DNA of 64,000 nucleotides from an uncultured Lentisphaeria bacterium (lineage in GTDB: Bacteria > Verrucomicrobiota > Lentisphaeria > Victivallales > UBA1829): assembly GCA_949282305.1 (NCBI GenBank), contig CASDPB010000011.1:1-64000 (forward strand). Direction: 5' to 3'. Position numbers and translations under genes: made by a program. The notes below the pieces were generated by a model that had not been told where the DNA came from, made no database searches, and saw only the letters and a program-made list of their open reading frames with translations. Shown here piece after piece: positions 9,073-18,957 of this stretch (positions are counted from its first letter, which is position 1; every line of letters begins with the position of its first letter).

Positions 9073-9889
9073 CTTCCTGTCCGGCAATCACGGCGGCAAG
9101 AGCGTTTCCGGCATCCGCGGAGTTCTGCAGGGAATCTCCTGTCAGCCAGTGATAGAGGAATGCCGCGCTGAAGGCGTCTCCCGCGCCGACCGTGCTCACG
9201 ACTTTCACTTCCGTCGCCGGGCTTGTGATCGTCTCCCCGTCCGAATAGACTTTGCATCCTTTCGGACCGAGCGTGAGGATTACCGTGCCGATATTGAACT
9301 TCCTGCTGAACTCCGCCGGTTCCGGCTTCAAGCTGAACATTTCTGCCAGAACGACAATCTCCTCCTCATTGAGCTTGATCAGATCGGCGCTGTTCAGGGA
9401 GTCTTCCAGGACTTCCCTGCTGTAAAAGTTCTGCCTGAGATTCACGTCGTAAAAAAAGGGACATTGCAGCCGGTTCCGCAGTTTTCCGAGTGTTGCGCGC
9501 GATTCCTCCGCGCGCTGTGCCAGAGTTCCGAAACAGAAGAGATCGGCATTGCCGGAAAAATGCGGCGCCGGAATATGGTCGTATGCGGTGTCGTTTCCGA
9601 ATGTATAGGCGGGAATCTTGTGTTCGTCGAGCGTCACGGAGACAGTCCCCGTGGGATATTTGTCAAGCACGGCAATCATGGATGTGTCCAGATTCCGTCC
9701 TGCCAGTTCGGCCAGTGCGGTTCTGCCGAGTTCATCGTTTCCGACTGCGGAAACGATATGGGACTTTGCTCCCAGCTGCTGCAGATGGACTGCCAGATTC
9801 AACGGGGCGCCGCCCAGATACGGGGTGCCGCCGATTACGTCGAAAAGGATTTCTCCGAAAGAAAGAATTTCGGGATGTCTGTTCTTCAT
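9062..9889 (-). CDS. PfkB-family carbohydrate kinase (fructokinase-like)
   Basis: This is a 275-residue ribokinase/PfkB kinase. It opens with ILSFGEILFDVIGGTPYLGG and has the sugar-binding GGAPLNLA segment (residues 26-33). It ends with the signature VSTVGAGDAFSAAF, with catalytic base Asp238. It would phosphorylate a sugar with ATP; sequence alone suggests fructose or a related ketose. The start at 9889 lies 11 bases after the stop of the upstream acyltransferase-like gene, so the two form an operon. Its position directly upstream of fucI raises the possibility that it acts on a ketose from the same pathway, such as L-fuculose or tagatose derivatives, but no residue proves this. Confidence 0.88.
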   Translation of the reverse strand: MKNRHPEILSFGEILFDVIGGTPYLGGAPLNLAVHLQQLGAKSHIVSAVGNDELGRTALAELAGRNLDTSMIAVLDKYPTGTVSVTLDEHKIPAYTFGNDTAYDHIPAPHFSGNADLFCFGTLAQRAEESRATLGKLRNRLQCPFFYDVNLRQNFYSREVLEDSLNSADLIKLNEEEIVVLAEMFSLKPEPAEFSRKFNIGTVILTLGPKGCKVYSDGETITSPATEVKVVSTVGAGDAFSAAFLYHWLTGDSLQNSADAGNALAAVIAGQEGAI

Positions 9890-9900
9890 GTCTGCTCCAT

Positions 9901-11148
9901 TCAGTGATTACGGTAATATTGTGTGCCGAATTGCTCCAGTTTGTCGGTGAGGAAGAAGATTGCGCCGCTGCGCAGCGGTCTGCCGGCTTTCAGCAGACGG
10001 TGGAACGCCTGCTGCATTGTGTTGTGTGCCGGATAGGCGAGGGGATTTTCGTGATCTGTCCGCCCGAAGATGAAGAAGACACCGTCCCGCCCTCCGGCTT
10101 TTCCGAAGGGCACCATATAGCCTTCGCGCATGAATTTTGCCAGATTGGAGTCCGGAAGTTCCGTCTCCCAGTCCGGATTGAGGATCCACGAGGCACAGGC
10201 AAACAGCTTGACGTCCTGCTTGAAGTATTTGCGGAAAAATTCCTTTGCATCAAGCATGGACTGCTTTGCCAGTTCAGGCGTCATTCCTCCGCCGCCCGGA
10301 ATGTGAATGCTCGGAATCAGTTCCCACGGCTGACAGATTCCTTCCCATTCCGCAAGGTCAATGGTCACTTTCCGCCCGATCAGAACCTTGCCGTCCGGCG
10401 TGATGGGAGTTCCCGTCACATGATTGTCCAGAATCTTGAGCTTTACCGGGATCAGTGCGGAATCAGGCACCGTGGTCGGCGGTATGGTTCCATCCTGCAT
10501 GAAGCGCCAGTTGTCACGGCAGAGCACCATCAGACTGCCGTTTTTCCGATTGCGGTAAATTGCCGGCATCCAGTCCGGACAGTTGTGCATGAGATATTCA
10601 AAGCGTCCGATCCGGAATAAGCGTCCGTCGATGTAGTGGCGGATCCAGGTGATCTGCTGGAGAGTGTGTCCGGGAATTCCGTTGTGTCCTTCTGCAAAAA
10701 TGGAAATCGTTCCGCCGATCCATTTCGCAATGTCGTGCGCGTATCGCTCCGGAATATTGAGGCGCTTCATCGTCGCTTCGATCATGGGAATGGCGCTGAC
10801 CGCAGTCATCAGCTGGAAAATGCCGGCATTTTCCCCGAAAACCTTTTCCGGCAACGGCAGATCACCGGGATCAGCCGCCGGTGAGCGGAGGAATACGGAA
10901 TAGTGCAGCAGCCATGCGTAAAATGCGGCTTCAGGTGCCTTTTCGATGATCCGGCATACTTCCTCCATGCGTTTCAGATGACCGGGATCACCGCCGGTGA
11001 GCGGATAATATCTGCGGCAGAAATCTATAGTCATGAACGCGGGAATTCCCGGCGGCGCCGTCCTGGCGGCTTCATCCCAGAGCCCCTCCAGGATGTGTTT
11101 TGCCGCTTGACCGAAGCCCATAACGGAACAAAAATCGTCAATCGTCAT
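9901..11148 (-). CDS. Acyltransferase-domain protein (NAT_N / GNAT_C-like)
   Basis: This 415-residue soluble protein has no signal peptide. Its layout resembles a little-studied two-domain family: an N-terminal helical N-acyltransferase-like domain and a C-terminal GNAT-like domain. Matching family-like stretches are LFRIGRFEYL (about residue 178), IHIPGGGGMTPELA (about 280) and LFACASWILNPDWE (about 310). Members are annotated only as acyltransferase domain proteins; the acyl donor and acceptor are unknown. It is first in an operon with the PfkB kinase (11-base gap) and divergent from the deoxyribosyltransferase gene. The family assignment is from memory of motifs and is moderate in strength. 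Confidence 0.6.
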   Translation of the reverse strand: MTIDDFCSVMGFGQAAKHILEGLWDEAARTAPPGIPAFMTIDFCRRYYPLTGGDPGHLKRMEEVCRIIEKAPEAAFYAWLLHYSVFLRSPAADPGDLPLPEKVFGENAGIFQLMTAVSAIPMIEATMKRLNIPERYAHDIAKWIGGTISIFAEGHNGIPGHTLQQITWIRHYIDGRLFRIGRFEYLMHNCPDWMPAIYRNRKNGSLMVLCRDNWRFMQDGTIPPTTVPDSALIPVKLKILDNHVTGTPITPDGKVLIGRKVTIDLAEWEGICQPWELIPSIHIPGGGGMTPELAKQSMLDAKEFFRKYFKQDVKLFACASWILNPDWETELPDSNLAKFMREGYMVPFGKAGGRDGVFFIFGRTDHENPLAYPAHNTMQQAFHRLLKAGRPLRSGAIFFLTDKLEQFGTQYYRNH

Positions 11149-11195
11149 ACTTTCCTCTGCTTTTCTGCTTGAAAAATTGAAAAAGTGACTTCATA

Positions 11196-11224
11196 TTAGC
11201 ATCAACCGGCTGTTACCATATAAC
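11196..11224 (+). promoter_or_regulatory. Possible promoter of the deoxyribosyltransferase-Nudix pair
   Basis: TTAGCA and TATAAC are separated by 17 bases, about 45 bases before the ATG at 11270. The match is modest. Confidence 0.3.
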
Positions 11225-11269
11225 ACCGGGATGAAAAATCAAGACTGTTTCACAAATTAAGGATGTTTT

Positions 11270-11911
11270 ATGAACGTTTATCATGCCGGAGATCTTTTTG
11301 ATTTCAAACATCTTTCCGGAAATCTGCTTCTGAGTCAGGCGATTGCGGATGTCTCCCGCGGAAGATACCGGACTCTCCTGCCGCAGGCGAACGAAGGCAA
11401 CAAAAAGCGGAATGCCAATATCCGCAACGGCGACCTTGACATGGTGATGAGCTGCCATCTGGCGCTTTTGAATTTTGACGGGACGGATCTGGATTCCGGA
11501 ACTGTCGTGGAGTTTATGGCGGCGAAGATGCTGGATATTCCCTGTGTGCTTCTGCGCACGGATTTCCGCAATGCGGGGGATCAGGCTGTCAGCGCAGATC
11601 CGTGGAACCTGATGTGTTCCGGCTATCCGCGCAGTCGGACGCTGCTCGTCAATGCACTGGCGCTTTATAACGAGACCGTGGCTTCTCCCGGTGATCTTTC
11701 GGCTTATCTGCACAAAATCGCGGAGCGGACGATTGAGGCGATGGATGAAGTGGTCGCCCGTCCGTCCCTGTTCGGCGGAGATCTGAGCAGGGCGGAGCAG
11801 GTTTACTCCTGGTTCGTGAAGAGCTGCGGCAGCGATTTTGAGCATCTGATGACTCCGGAGCGCATTCAGACTGTTCTGAAGGAGAAAGCGGAGCTCGGGC
11901 TGTTGTCATGA
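11270..11911 (+). CDS. Nucleoside 2-deoxyribosyltransferase family protein
   Basis: This 213-residue protein has the N-deoxyribosyltransferase-like fold: an N-terminal YHAGDLFDFKH in place of the usual Y.A.PLF, and the core LLNFDGTDLDSGTVVEFMAA with Asp70, Asp73, Asp75 and probable catalytic Glu81. Family members exchange the base of 2-deoxyribonucleosides or hydrolyse nucleotide N-glycosidic bonds. The start has AAGGA 7 bases upstream. Its last codons overlap the first codon of the Nudix gene by 4 bases (ATGA), which implies translational coupling and a joint role in nucleotide salvage or clean-up. Confidence 0.82.
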   Translation: MNVYHAGDLFDFKHLSGNLLLSQAIADVSRGRYRTLLPQANEGNKKRNANIRNGDLDMVMSCHLALLNFDGTDLDSGTVVEFMAAKMLDIPCVLLRTDFRNAGDQAVSADPWNLMCSGYPRSRTLLVNALALYNETVASPGDLSAYLHKIAERTIEAMDEVVARPSLFGGDLSRAEQVYSWFVKSCGSDFEHLMTPERIQTVLKEKAELGLLS

Positions 11912-12459
11912 AGCAGTATCATCCGACTTTGGATTCCATCCGGTTCTGTCCGAAATGCGGGATGCCGCTGCATACGCCGCAGCGGGAAAATTATATGGAA
12001 TGCCCTCATTGCGGATTCCTTCTTTTTTTCAATGCGGCTCTTGCCGTGGCGGTCGTCCTGTGCGACGCTGCCGGAAGAATCCTGATGACGCGCCGCGCGA
12101 AGGAACCGGCGAAGGGGACGCTGGACCTTCCCGGCGGTTTTGCCGATATTTTTGAAAAACCGGAAGCGGCGGCATGCAGGGAGCTTGCGGAAGAATGCGG
12201 AATTGCGCTGTCTCCTGAGAAGCTGACTTACTTTTACAGTGATGTCAATCCTTATTCCTATCACGGCGTCACCTATGTTTCGACGGATCTTTATTTTATG
12301 GCGCGGGTTCCCGACTTTTCCGCCGCACGCGCATTGGACGAAAGTTCCGGAATTGCGGTTTTGCAGCCGCGGGAAATCAATCTGCAGGAAGTTTCTTTTA
12401 ACTCGGCTAGAAATGCCATTCAATATTATATGATATTGAATGACATCAAAAAGTGTTAA
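11908..12459 (+). CDS. Nudix hydrolase with N-terminal zinc ribbon
   Basis: This is a 183-residue protein. Cys14, Cys17, Cys32 and Cys35 (CPKC and CPHC) form a zinc ribbon like that of NudC-type enzymes. The Nudix box spans about residues 77-98: Gly77, five residues, Glu, seven residues, then REL.EECG. It would hydrolyse a nucleoside-diphosphate-X compound with Mg2+. It is shorter than NudC and lacks its N-terminal domain, so the substrate is open. It overlaps the preceding deoxyribosyltransferase gene by 4 bases. An inverted repeat lies within its last codons, upstream of the dehydrogenase gene. Confidence 0.88.
   Translation: MKQYHPTLDSIRFCPKCGMPLHTPQRENYMECPHCGFLLFFNAALAVAVVLCDAAGRILMTRRAKEPAKGTLDLPGGFADIFEKPEAAACRELAEECGIALSPEKLTYFYSDVNPYSYHGVTYVSTDLYFMARVPDFSAARALDESSGIAVLQPREINLQEVSFNSARNAIQYYMILNDIKKC
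12417..12442. repeat. Inverted repeat in the 3' end of the Nudix gene (possible operator)
   Basis: Perfect arms CATTCAATAT and ATATTGAATG flank a 6-base loop. ATGATATTG occurs again 30 bases on (12460-12468). The site lies about 70 bases before the dehydrogenase start and could be an operator for it. Confidence 0.35.
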
Positions 12460-12512
12460 ATGATATTGTAAAACATTCAGACGGAAAGTCTGAAAAAAGG
12501 GAGAAATCAGGA

Positions 12513-14192
12513 ATGAAAGAAGAAAAAAACGGGATGCCGGAAAAGATTCTGGCATGGCAGCTGTTCGGTGCCGGATTTGAAAACTTCGGCAAAAACAATG
12601 AACCTTCCCTGCTTCCCATGCCGGAGATTGCGGAGGATGAGCTGCTTGTAAAAATTGAAGCGATCGGATTGTGCTTCTCGGATGTGAAGCTGATCCGTGC
12701 CGGGGAATCGCATCCGCGCGTGATTTCCAAAAATTTGAAAGAGGATCCGGTGATCCCAGGTCATGAGGCTGTCATGAGCATTGCCAAAGTCGGCTCGAAG
12801 ATTCAGGACAGATTCAAGGTCGGGCAGCGTTATATCATTCAGGCGGATGTTTATGTGAACGGCGTCGGTTTTGCCTATGGCTACGCCCTGAACGGAGGGA
12901 TGGCGCAATACAGCGTAATCAATCAGAAGGTTCTGAACGGGGACGAAGGATGCTATCTGCTTCCGATTGCAGACTCAATGCCGTCTGCCGTGGCAGCTCT
13001 GCTTGAACCCTGGACTTGCGTTCTTGCCAGTTATGCGATCAGGCATCGCGTCAAACCTGCGGAGAACGGCGATATGCTTTTCGTGTTCGGTTCCGATGCC
13101 TTGGAATATGAGCTCGGAAGCGTGCTCGCGGAAGCCGCCCCCGCTTCCGTCACTTTGGTGAAAGCCCCTGCCGCCTTTGCCGCGAAAATTGCTGAAACCT
13201 ATCCGAATGCCGCGGTCAAGGTTGCATCCGCCCTTCCTGCGGACGGGAAATATGATGATATTTTCCTGTGCGGATGCGGGCGCGCCGAAGGCGAGGCGGC
13301 GGCGAAAGCCGGCAGAACCGGCGCATGTATCAGCTTCATCGGTGATTATTCAAAAGAAAACTGGATGTTCGATGTCGGCAGCATTCACTATCAGGGCTGG
13401 TTCTATCAGGGAACGACGGGAACCGACCTTTCCGCCGCATACGGCCGCAACGTCAGAAGCTCCGTGAAAAAAGGCGGAACCTGCTGGCTTCCCGGCGGAG
13501 CGGGAGCCATGGGACAGATGCACACTCAGCTGGCTGTGGACAGCGAAGACGGTCCTGCCCGGATTCTTGTGACTGATATGGACAAGACCCGCATTGAACA
13601 TGTGCGGGAACAGCTCGGTCCGATTGCGGAAAAGCGTGGAATCGAGCTCAAATTGATGAATCCCGCAGATTTCGCCTCTCCGCAGGAGTTCGACGATGCC
13701 GTGACGGCGTTTGCTCCGGAAGGTTTTGACGACATTGTCATGCTGGTTCCTGTTCCCGCACTGGTTTCCGGTTCCGCAAAACATCTCGGAAAGGATGGCT
13801 TGATGAATATCTTTGCGGGGATTCCCGCGGGGAAGGAGGCGGAACTTCCGACAGCCGGAATCGCAGCAGACGGTTTCCGTTTCATCGGGTCAAGCGGAAG
13901 CCGCACGGAGGATCTGCGGCATACGATCCGTCTTGTGGAGGCGGGAACTCTGAACCCTGTCTCCGCGCTGGCGGCGATCGGCGGCATGAAGGTGCTGAAG
14001 GAGGGACTGGAAGCTGTGGCGAATGCGAAGTTCCCCGGCAAGACCGTGATTTTCCCGAATTGTCCCGATATGCCTTTGACCGCAGTCGACAAGATGCCGA
14101 CACTGGTTCCCGGGCTGGAGAAGACTTTTGCCGCGGACGGCACCTACACGACGGCGACCGAAGCAGAGCTGCTCAGGGCATTTGAGAAATAA
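12513..14192 (+). CDS. Zinc-dependent MDR dehydrogenase with two Rossmann-like segments
   Basis: This 559-residue protein is much longer than the usual 340-410 residues of medium-chain alcohol/sugar dehydrogenases. The N-terminal GroES-like catalytic domain shows the zinc ligand region GLCFSD (Cys54) and PGHEA (His84, Glu85). The first Rossmann-like unit (about residues 187-300) begins LFVFGSDALEYELG and has a degraded glycine motif. A second (from about residue 322) has the intact WLPGGAGAMGQMH followed by an acidic TDMD and should bind NAD(P). It resembles sorbitol/L-sorbose-1-phosphate reductase-type enzymes, so a sugar or sugar-phosphate substrate is likely. The frame extends 20 codons upstream, but the ATG at 12513 follows GGGAG. 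It is followed by a strong terminator. Confidence 0.75.
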   Translation: MKEEKNGMPEKILAWQLFGAGFENFGKNNEPSLLPMPEIAEDELLVKIEAIGLCFSDVKLIRAGESHPRVISKNLKEDPVIPGHEAVMSIAKVGSKIQDRFKVGQRYIIQADVYVNGVGFAYGYALNGGMAQYSVINQKVLNGDEGCYLLPIADSMPSAVAALLEPWTCVLASYAIRHRVKPAENGDMLFVFGSDALEYELGSVLAEAAPASVTLVKAPAAFAAKIAETYPNAAVKVASALPADGKYDDIFLCGCGRAEGEAAAKAGRTGACISFIGDYSKENWMFDVGSIHYQGWFYQGTTGTDLSAAYGRNVRSSVKKGGTCWLPGGAGAMGQMHTQLAVDSEDGPARILVTDMDKTRIEHVREQLGPIAEKRGIELKLMNPADFASPQEFDDAVTAFAPEGFDDIVMLVPVPALVSGSAKHLGKDGLMNIFAGIPAGKEAELPTAGIAADGFRFIGSSGSRTEDLRHTIRLVEAGTLNPVSALAAIGGMKVLKEGLEAVANAKFPGKTVIFPNCPDMPLTAVDKMPTLVPGLEKTFAADGTYTTATEAELLRAFEK

Positions 14193-14212
14193 AGCCGTAT
14201 TTCCGAAGATTG

Positions 14213-14247
14213 AAAGCCTCCGGTCTGTGCCAGGCCGGAGGCTTTTT
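14213..14247 (+). terminator. Rho-independent terminator of the MDR dehydrogenase gene
   Basis: Stem GCCTCCGG with CCGGAGGC, flanked by AAA and followed by five T residues, 20 bases after the stop. Confidence 0.85.
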
Positions 14248-14308
14248 GGCGCATAATTATCAGTATTATTCGTTTTCCTCCTTGAAATCATTCTGTTTCA
14301 GTATTAAA

Positions 14309-14336
14309 TTGCGGGGAATTTAACTGTAATTATTAT
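14309..14336 (+). promoter_or_regulatory. Possible promoter of the lptD-like gene
   Basis: TTGCGG and TATTAT are separated by 16 bases. Transcription from here would start only about 6 bases before the GTG at 14349, so either the message is nearly leaderless or another start is used. A second candidate TTGAAA lies at 14282-14287. Confidence 0.35.
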
Positions 14337-14348
14337 CCTGAGTGTATT

Positions 14349-17231
14349 GTGCGAAAGAGAAAGCAGAAAAAAAGTAAAAGAGTGCATGTCGTAATAGCAG
14401 GCGCATTTGTCCTCCTGGCAGGCGGAAGCCTTTATGCTGACGGTTACAGAGCGAATACGGACAATTCCAACTTCAAGACCAATCTGTTGGATAAAAGTGC
14501 CTTTCAGATCAAGGCGACTCCGATTCCCAAGTTCAGCGATCTTTCCAAGGAAAAACTGGATACCAGCGCCGACTCCTATAAATACGTCGGCGCAAACCTG
14601 ATTGCGGAAGGGCATGTCGTCATCCGGTCCGGCAATTTTCAGATTACCTGCGACAAGGCGGTAATCAACCTGCAGACCAAGGATCTTGAGGTTGCGGGAA
14701 ATGTCATCTTTTCCGGAACTGCGTCCTCTCCCGTTACTCTGACTCAGGAGGAATACGAGGAGCTTCTCAAAGATCCGACCTGCCGGGTGGTGGTGAACGG
14801 TGTCACGACCCTGCCGACCGGACGGCAGAAGATCAAGGCAACGGTTTACACGACAGCCGCTTATATGAAAGCGGCGCGGGCTTCGGGAAATCTTGACACG
14901 GGCACGCTGGAGTTCCGGGACTTCATGATCAAGACCGGTCTGCTTTACTGTTCCGGCAGATTTGCGGAGCGTTTCCCGAATGGCAAGATCAAGCTCCATG
15001 ACGCAAAGATGACGACCTGCGAATATGAACTGGACAACAATGCGCACTATTCGATCGGCGCCTCGACCCTGACTCTGGCGCCTCGCGAAGCAAATCGCGG
15101 CGTGACGAATTACAACCCGGATTACGGCGAACATTCCGCATGGGCTTTCAACAATATCCTGAGAGTCTGGGACTTCCCCGTTTTCTGGTTCCCCGCACTT
15201 TACAAGCCTGCGGACTCCAACACTTTTGGCGGCCGTTTCGAGTTCGGAAACACTTCCGCGTGGGGATATTACCTGCGCACCAGCAAGGAACTGGCACTGC
15301 TGGACGAACCGGCTCTGGTAAAGGCGGCGGTCATCCTGGATTTCTATGAACAGCGGGGATTCGGCTACGGAACAACGGCGGATATTCAGACACCGGAGTC
15401 GCTGACCGAGATTTTCGCTTATTCAATTCATGACCGCAATCCTTACGACTACTGGGAAAGCGAACACGGCGATGCTCCCGATGGCATGAGCATGCCCGAA
15501 TGGATCAGGAGAAACAGCCGTTTCCGCATCCCCAAGAATCGTTTTGAATTTAAAATTTCAAATTTGACTCATCTGACCCCCCGCCTGGATTTCCGCGGAC
15601 AGTTCGACAGGATCAGTGATTACAATTTCCTGGAAGACTATTTCGAGGCGCGCTATGACTCCAACATCCAGCCGCCCACATTTGCGGCGCTTGAGTATCA
15701 GGGGGAACGTTTTTCCGCGACTCTCCAGACCGTTGTCAAGGCGAATTCCTTTGACAGCATGGTGGAACGCCTTCCGGAATTCCGTCTGGATTTCCAGCGT
15801 CAGGAGCTGTTCAAGAACATCTATTATCAGGGGCAGTCCAGTGTCGGCTACTACCGGATGGACTGGCGGCGCTATAATTACGACCGTGATGAGAATCTGA
15901 ATTTGAACCTGTCCGGCATCCTGAACCGGGAGCGGGCGAATCTTTCCGCAAACGAAATTGCCCAGGCGACTCAGATTATCCGCAATCAGCATTTGTCAAA
16001 TTCCCAAAAGGCGGCTCAGCTGGCTAGTCTGAATCCCGAAGCCTTTGCCGGATATTTCGAGGATCCGAAAGACTACAGCTCTTTCCGGTTTGATACTTTG
16101 CACATGTTCTACTATCCGATCAAGCTCTTTGATGCGATCAACCTGATTCCGCGCGTCGGCGGCCGTTTTACCGCTTATTCCAAATCGTCGAAAAGGTCTG
16201 TCGATATTGAAGACCTTTATACCATCATCAATGCGGATGAACTTGACGACTGGCCGGATCAGTATTTGAAAGTCCAGAACTATGACGACAAAGGCGGAGC
16301 CCGCTACCGTTTCGTCGCGGAATTCGGTTTGGAGGCGAATACGAAGTTTTACCGTGCGTGGCAGACTCCCAAGAATGCTTTCTGGGAGATTGACGGACTG
16401 CGGCACGTGGCGGTGCCATACATCAATTACACTTTGATTCCTGATCCGACCGTCAGCTACAAGAAACTTTATTATTTCGATGAAGTCGACCAGATCGAGC
16501 GCCAGAATTTCATCCGCTTCGGATTGCAGAACCGTTTGCAGACCAGGCGCGACTCCCAGATTTACGAGTGGATGGCTCTTGAAAACTACTGGGATTTCCA
16601 TTTTGACCGGACGGAAGGATTCAATCATGTCGGGGATCTGGGAACGATTTTCCGTTTCACTCCGTTTGCGAACCTGACCTTTACGACTGATCTTTTGCTG
16701 GACCTCGGCGGCAACAACGAGCATAACGAACAGGTGATCCGCGGCAGGGAAAAGGTCGGGCAGCCCGGTATCTCCAACAAGCTGATCAATCGCTGGAATA
16801 CGACGCTTTCCTATAAAATCACCGAAGACTGGATTGTTTCCGCAAGTTATATGTATTCCGACGGCTATGAGCAGCGCACCGCCTATTCCATGGGGTCGAC
16901 CCTGGCGGCGATCAACTCCACTTCCCGGTTCCGTTCCTACTTCGAGCGCCATCAGTATTTAAGGCTGGCGTTGAATTTCCCCACGCTGATTGATGAACGC
17001 CTGAAGGGAATGATTACCGTCAGCTACGATGTCGAAGAGGCGTTGGTCGAGGATGCCAGATTCACCTTGACCCGTGATTTCCATTGCTGGTATTTCCAGT
17101 TTATGGGCGGCGCATCCTGCGACCGTGACGGCAACGGCGACCGTGACTGGTCCCGTTATCTGAGTTTTGCCGTGGGGCTGAGCGCCATGCCGGGACTCGG
17201 CTTCCATGCCAAGACCGGCGACAGCCTGTAA
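14349..17231 (+). CDS. lptD: LPS-assembly outer-membrane protein (LptD/OstA-like)
   Basis: This 960-residue protein has a basic N-terminus and a signal peptide (HVVIAGAFVLLAGGSLYA). An OstA/LptA-like beta-jellyroll follows (VIRSGNFQITCDKAVI and LEVAGNVIFSG, residues about 95-125). The VWDFPVFWFPALYKPA segment (about residue 275) is the LptD landmark where an intermediate-membrane jellyroll leads into the barrel. The remaining 600 residues are rich in aromatic and charged alternation and should form a large beta-barrel. LptD inserts lipopolysaccharide into the outer leaflet with LptE. The conserved cysteine pairs of enterobacterial LptD are not evident. The start used is GTG, poorly supported by a ribosome site; GTG at 14382 is an alternative that still keeps the signal peptide. 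The gene stands alone. Confidence 0.8.
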   Translation: MRKRKQKKSKRVHVVIAGAFVLLAGGSLYADGYRANTDNSNFKTNLLDKSAFQIKATPIPKFSDLSKEKLDTSADSYKYVGANLIAEGHVVIRSGNFQITCDKAVINLQTKDLEVAGNVIFSGTASSPVTLTQEEYEELLKDPTCRVVVNGVTTLPTGRQKIKATVYTTAAYMKAARASGNLDTGTLEFRDFMIKTGLLYCSGRFAERFPNGKIKLHDAKMTTCEYELDNNAHYSIGASTLTLAPREANRGVTNYNPDYGEHSAWAFNNILRVWDFPVFWFPALYKPADSNTFGGRFEFGNTSAWGYYLRTSKELALLDEPALVKAAVILDFYEQRGFGYGTTADIQTPESLTEIFAYSIHDRNPYDYWESEHGDAPDGMSMPEWIRRNSRFRIPKNRFEFKISNLTHLTPRLDFRGQFDRISDYNFLEDYFEARYDSNIQPPTFAALEYQGERFSATLQTVVKANSFDSMVERLPEFRLDFQRQELFKNIYYQGQSSVGYYRMDWRRYNYDRDENLNLNLSGILNRERANLSANEIAQATQIIRNQHLSNSQKAAQLASLNPEAFAGYFEDPKDYSSFRFDTLHMFYYPIKLFDAINLIPRVGGRFTAYSKSSKRSVDIEDLYTIINADELDDWPDQYLKVQNYDDKGGARYRFVAEFGLEANTKFYRAWQTPKNAFWEIDGLRHVAVPYINYTLIPDPTVSYKKLYYFDEVDQIERQNFIRFGLQNRLQTRRDSQIYEWMALENYWDFHFDRTEGFNHVGDLGTIFRFTPFANLTFTTDLLLDLGGNNEHNEQVIRGREKVGQPGISNKLINRWNTTLSYKITEDWIVSASYMYSDGYEQRTAYSMGSTLAAINSTSRFRSYFERHQYLRLALNFPTLIDERLKGMITVSYDVEEALVEDARFTLTRDFHCWYFQFMGGASCDRDGNGDRDWSRYLSFAVGLSAMPGLGFHAKTGDSL

Positions 17232-17340
17232 GCCGTTTCCGGCTATGCCGCTTTTCAAAAGTCCGCCTTCTCCGGTATTCCGCGTGGCTGTTTTCTGTCG
17301 TTGTGATAAATATTTTTTTTATTGTTTTTTTTTCCAACTC

Positions 17341-17368
17341 TTGAAAGAGAGCATTCCCGTGTTATATT
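17341..17368 (+). promoter_or_regulatory. Sigma70 promoter of gdhA
   Basis: TTGAAA and TATATT are separated by 16 bases, about 55 bases before the ribosome site. A second perfect TATAAT hexamer lies at 17391-17396 without a good -35. Confidence 0.5.
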
Positions 17369-17385
17369 AAAAATCACTTTTTTGA

Positions 17386-18771
<1,386 letters not shown>

Positions 18772-18793
18772 GCCGGGGTTCTGAAACATCCAG

Positions 18794-18828
18794 CGGGAGA
18801 ACGGTTACGGCTGTTCTCCCGTTTTTTT
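18794..18828 (+). terminator. Rho-independent terminator of gdhA
   Basis: Nine-base stem CGGGAGAAC with GTTCTCCCG, followed by seven T residues. Confidence 0.92.
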
Positions 18829-18841
18829 ATATCCGACAGAT

Positions 18842-18885
18842 GTATCATATGATCTCAAACAATGAAAGATGACAGAATATGATAC
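18842..18885. repeat. Inverted repeat upstream of the S24/HTH regulator gene
   Basis: GTATCATAT (18842-18850) and ATATGATAC (18877-18885) are exact inverted copies. The first arm also lies within a perfect 10-base palindrome, ATCATATGAT (18844-18853). The site precedes a candidate promoter (TTGAAA 18895-18900, TATTAC 18919-18924) and looks like an operator. Confidence 0.45.
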
Positions 18886-18923
18886 TTTGTGATATTGAAA
18901 AACAATAAATATCTGCCATATTA

Positions 18924-18950
18924 CCTGAAATGACAGTTTCTAATTTCAGG
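18924..18950. repeat. Inverted repeat covering the ribosome site of the S24/HTH gene
   Basis: CCTGAAAT and ATTTCAGG are perfect inverted arms with an 11-base loop. The second arm merges with the AGGAGG ribosome site (18948-18953). It could act as an operator at the promoter or, if included in the RNA, hide the ribosome site. Confidence 0.45.
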
Positions 18951-18957
18951 AGGTATC

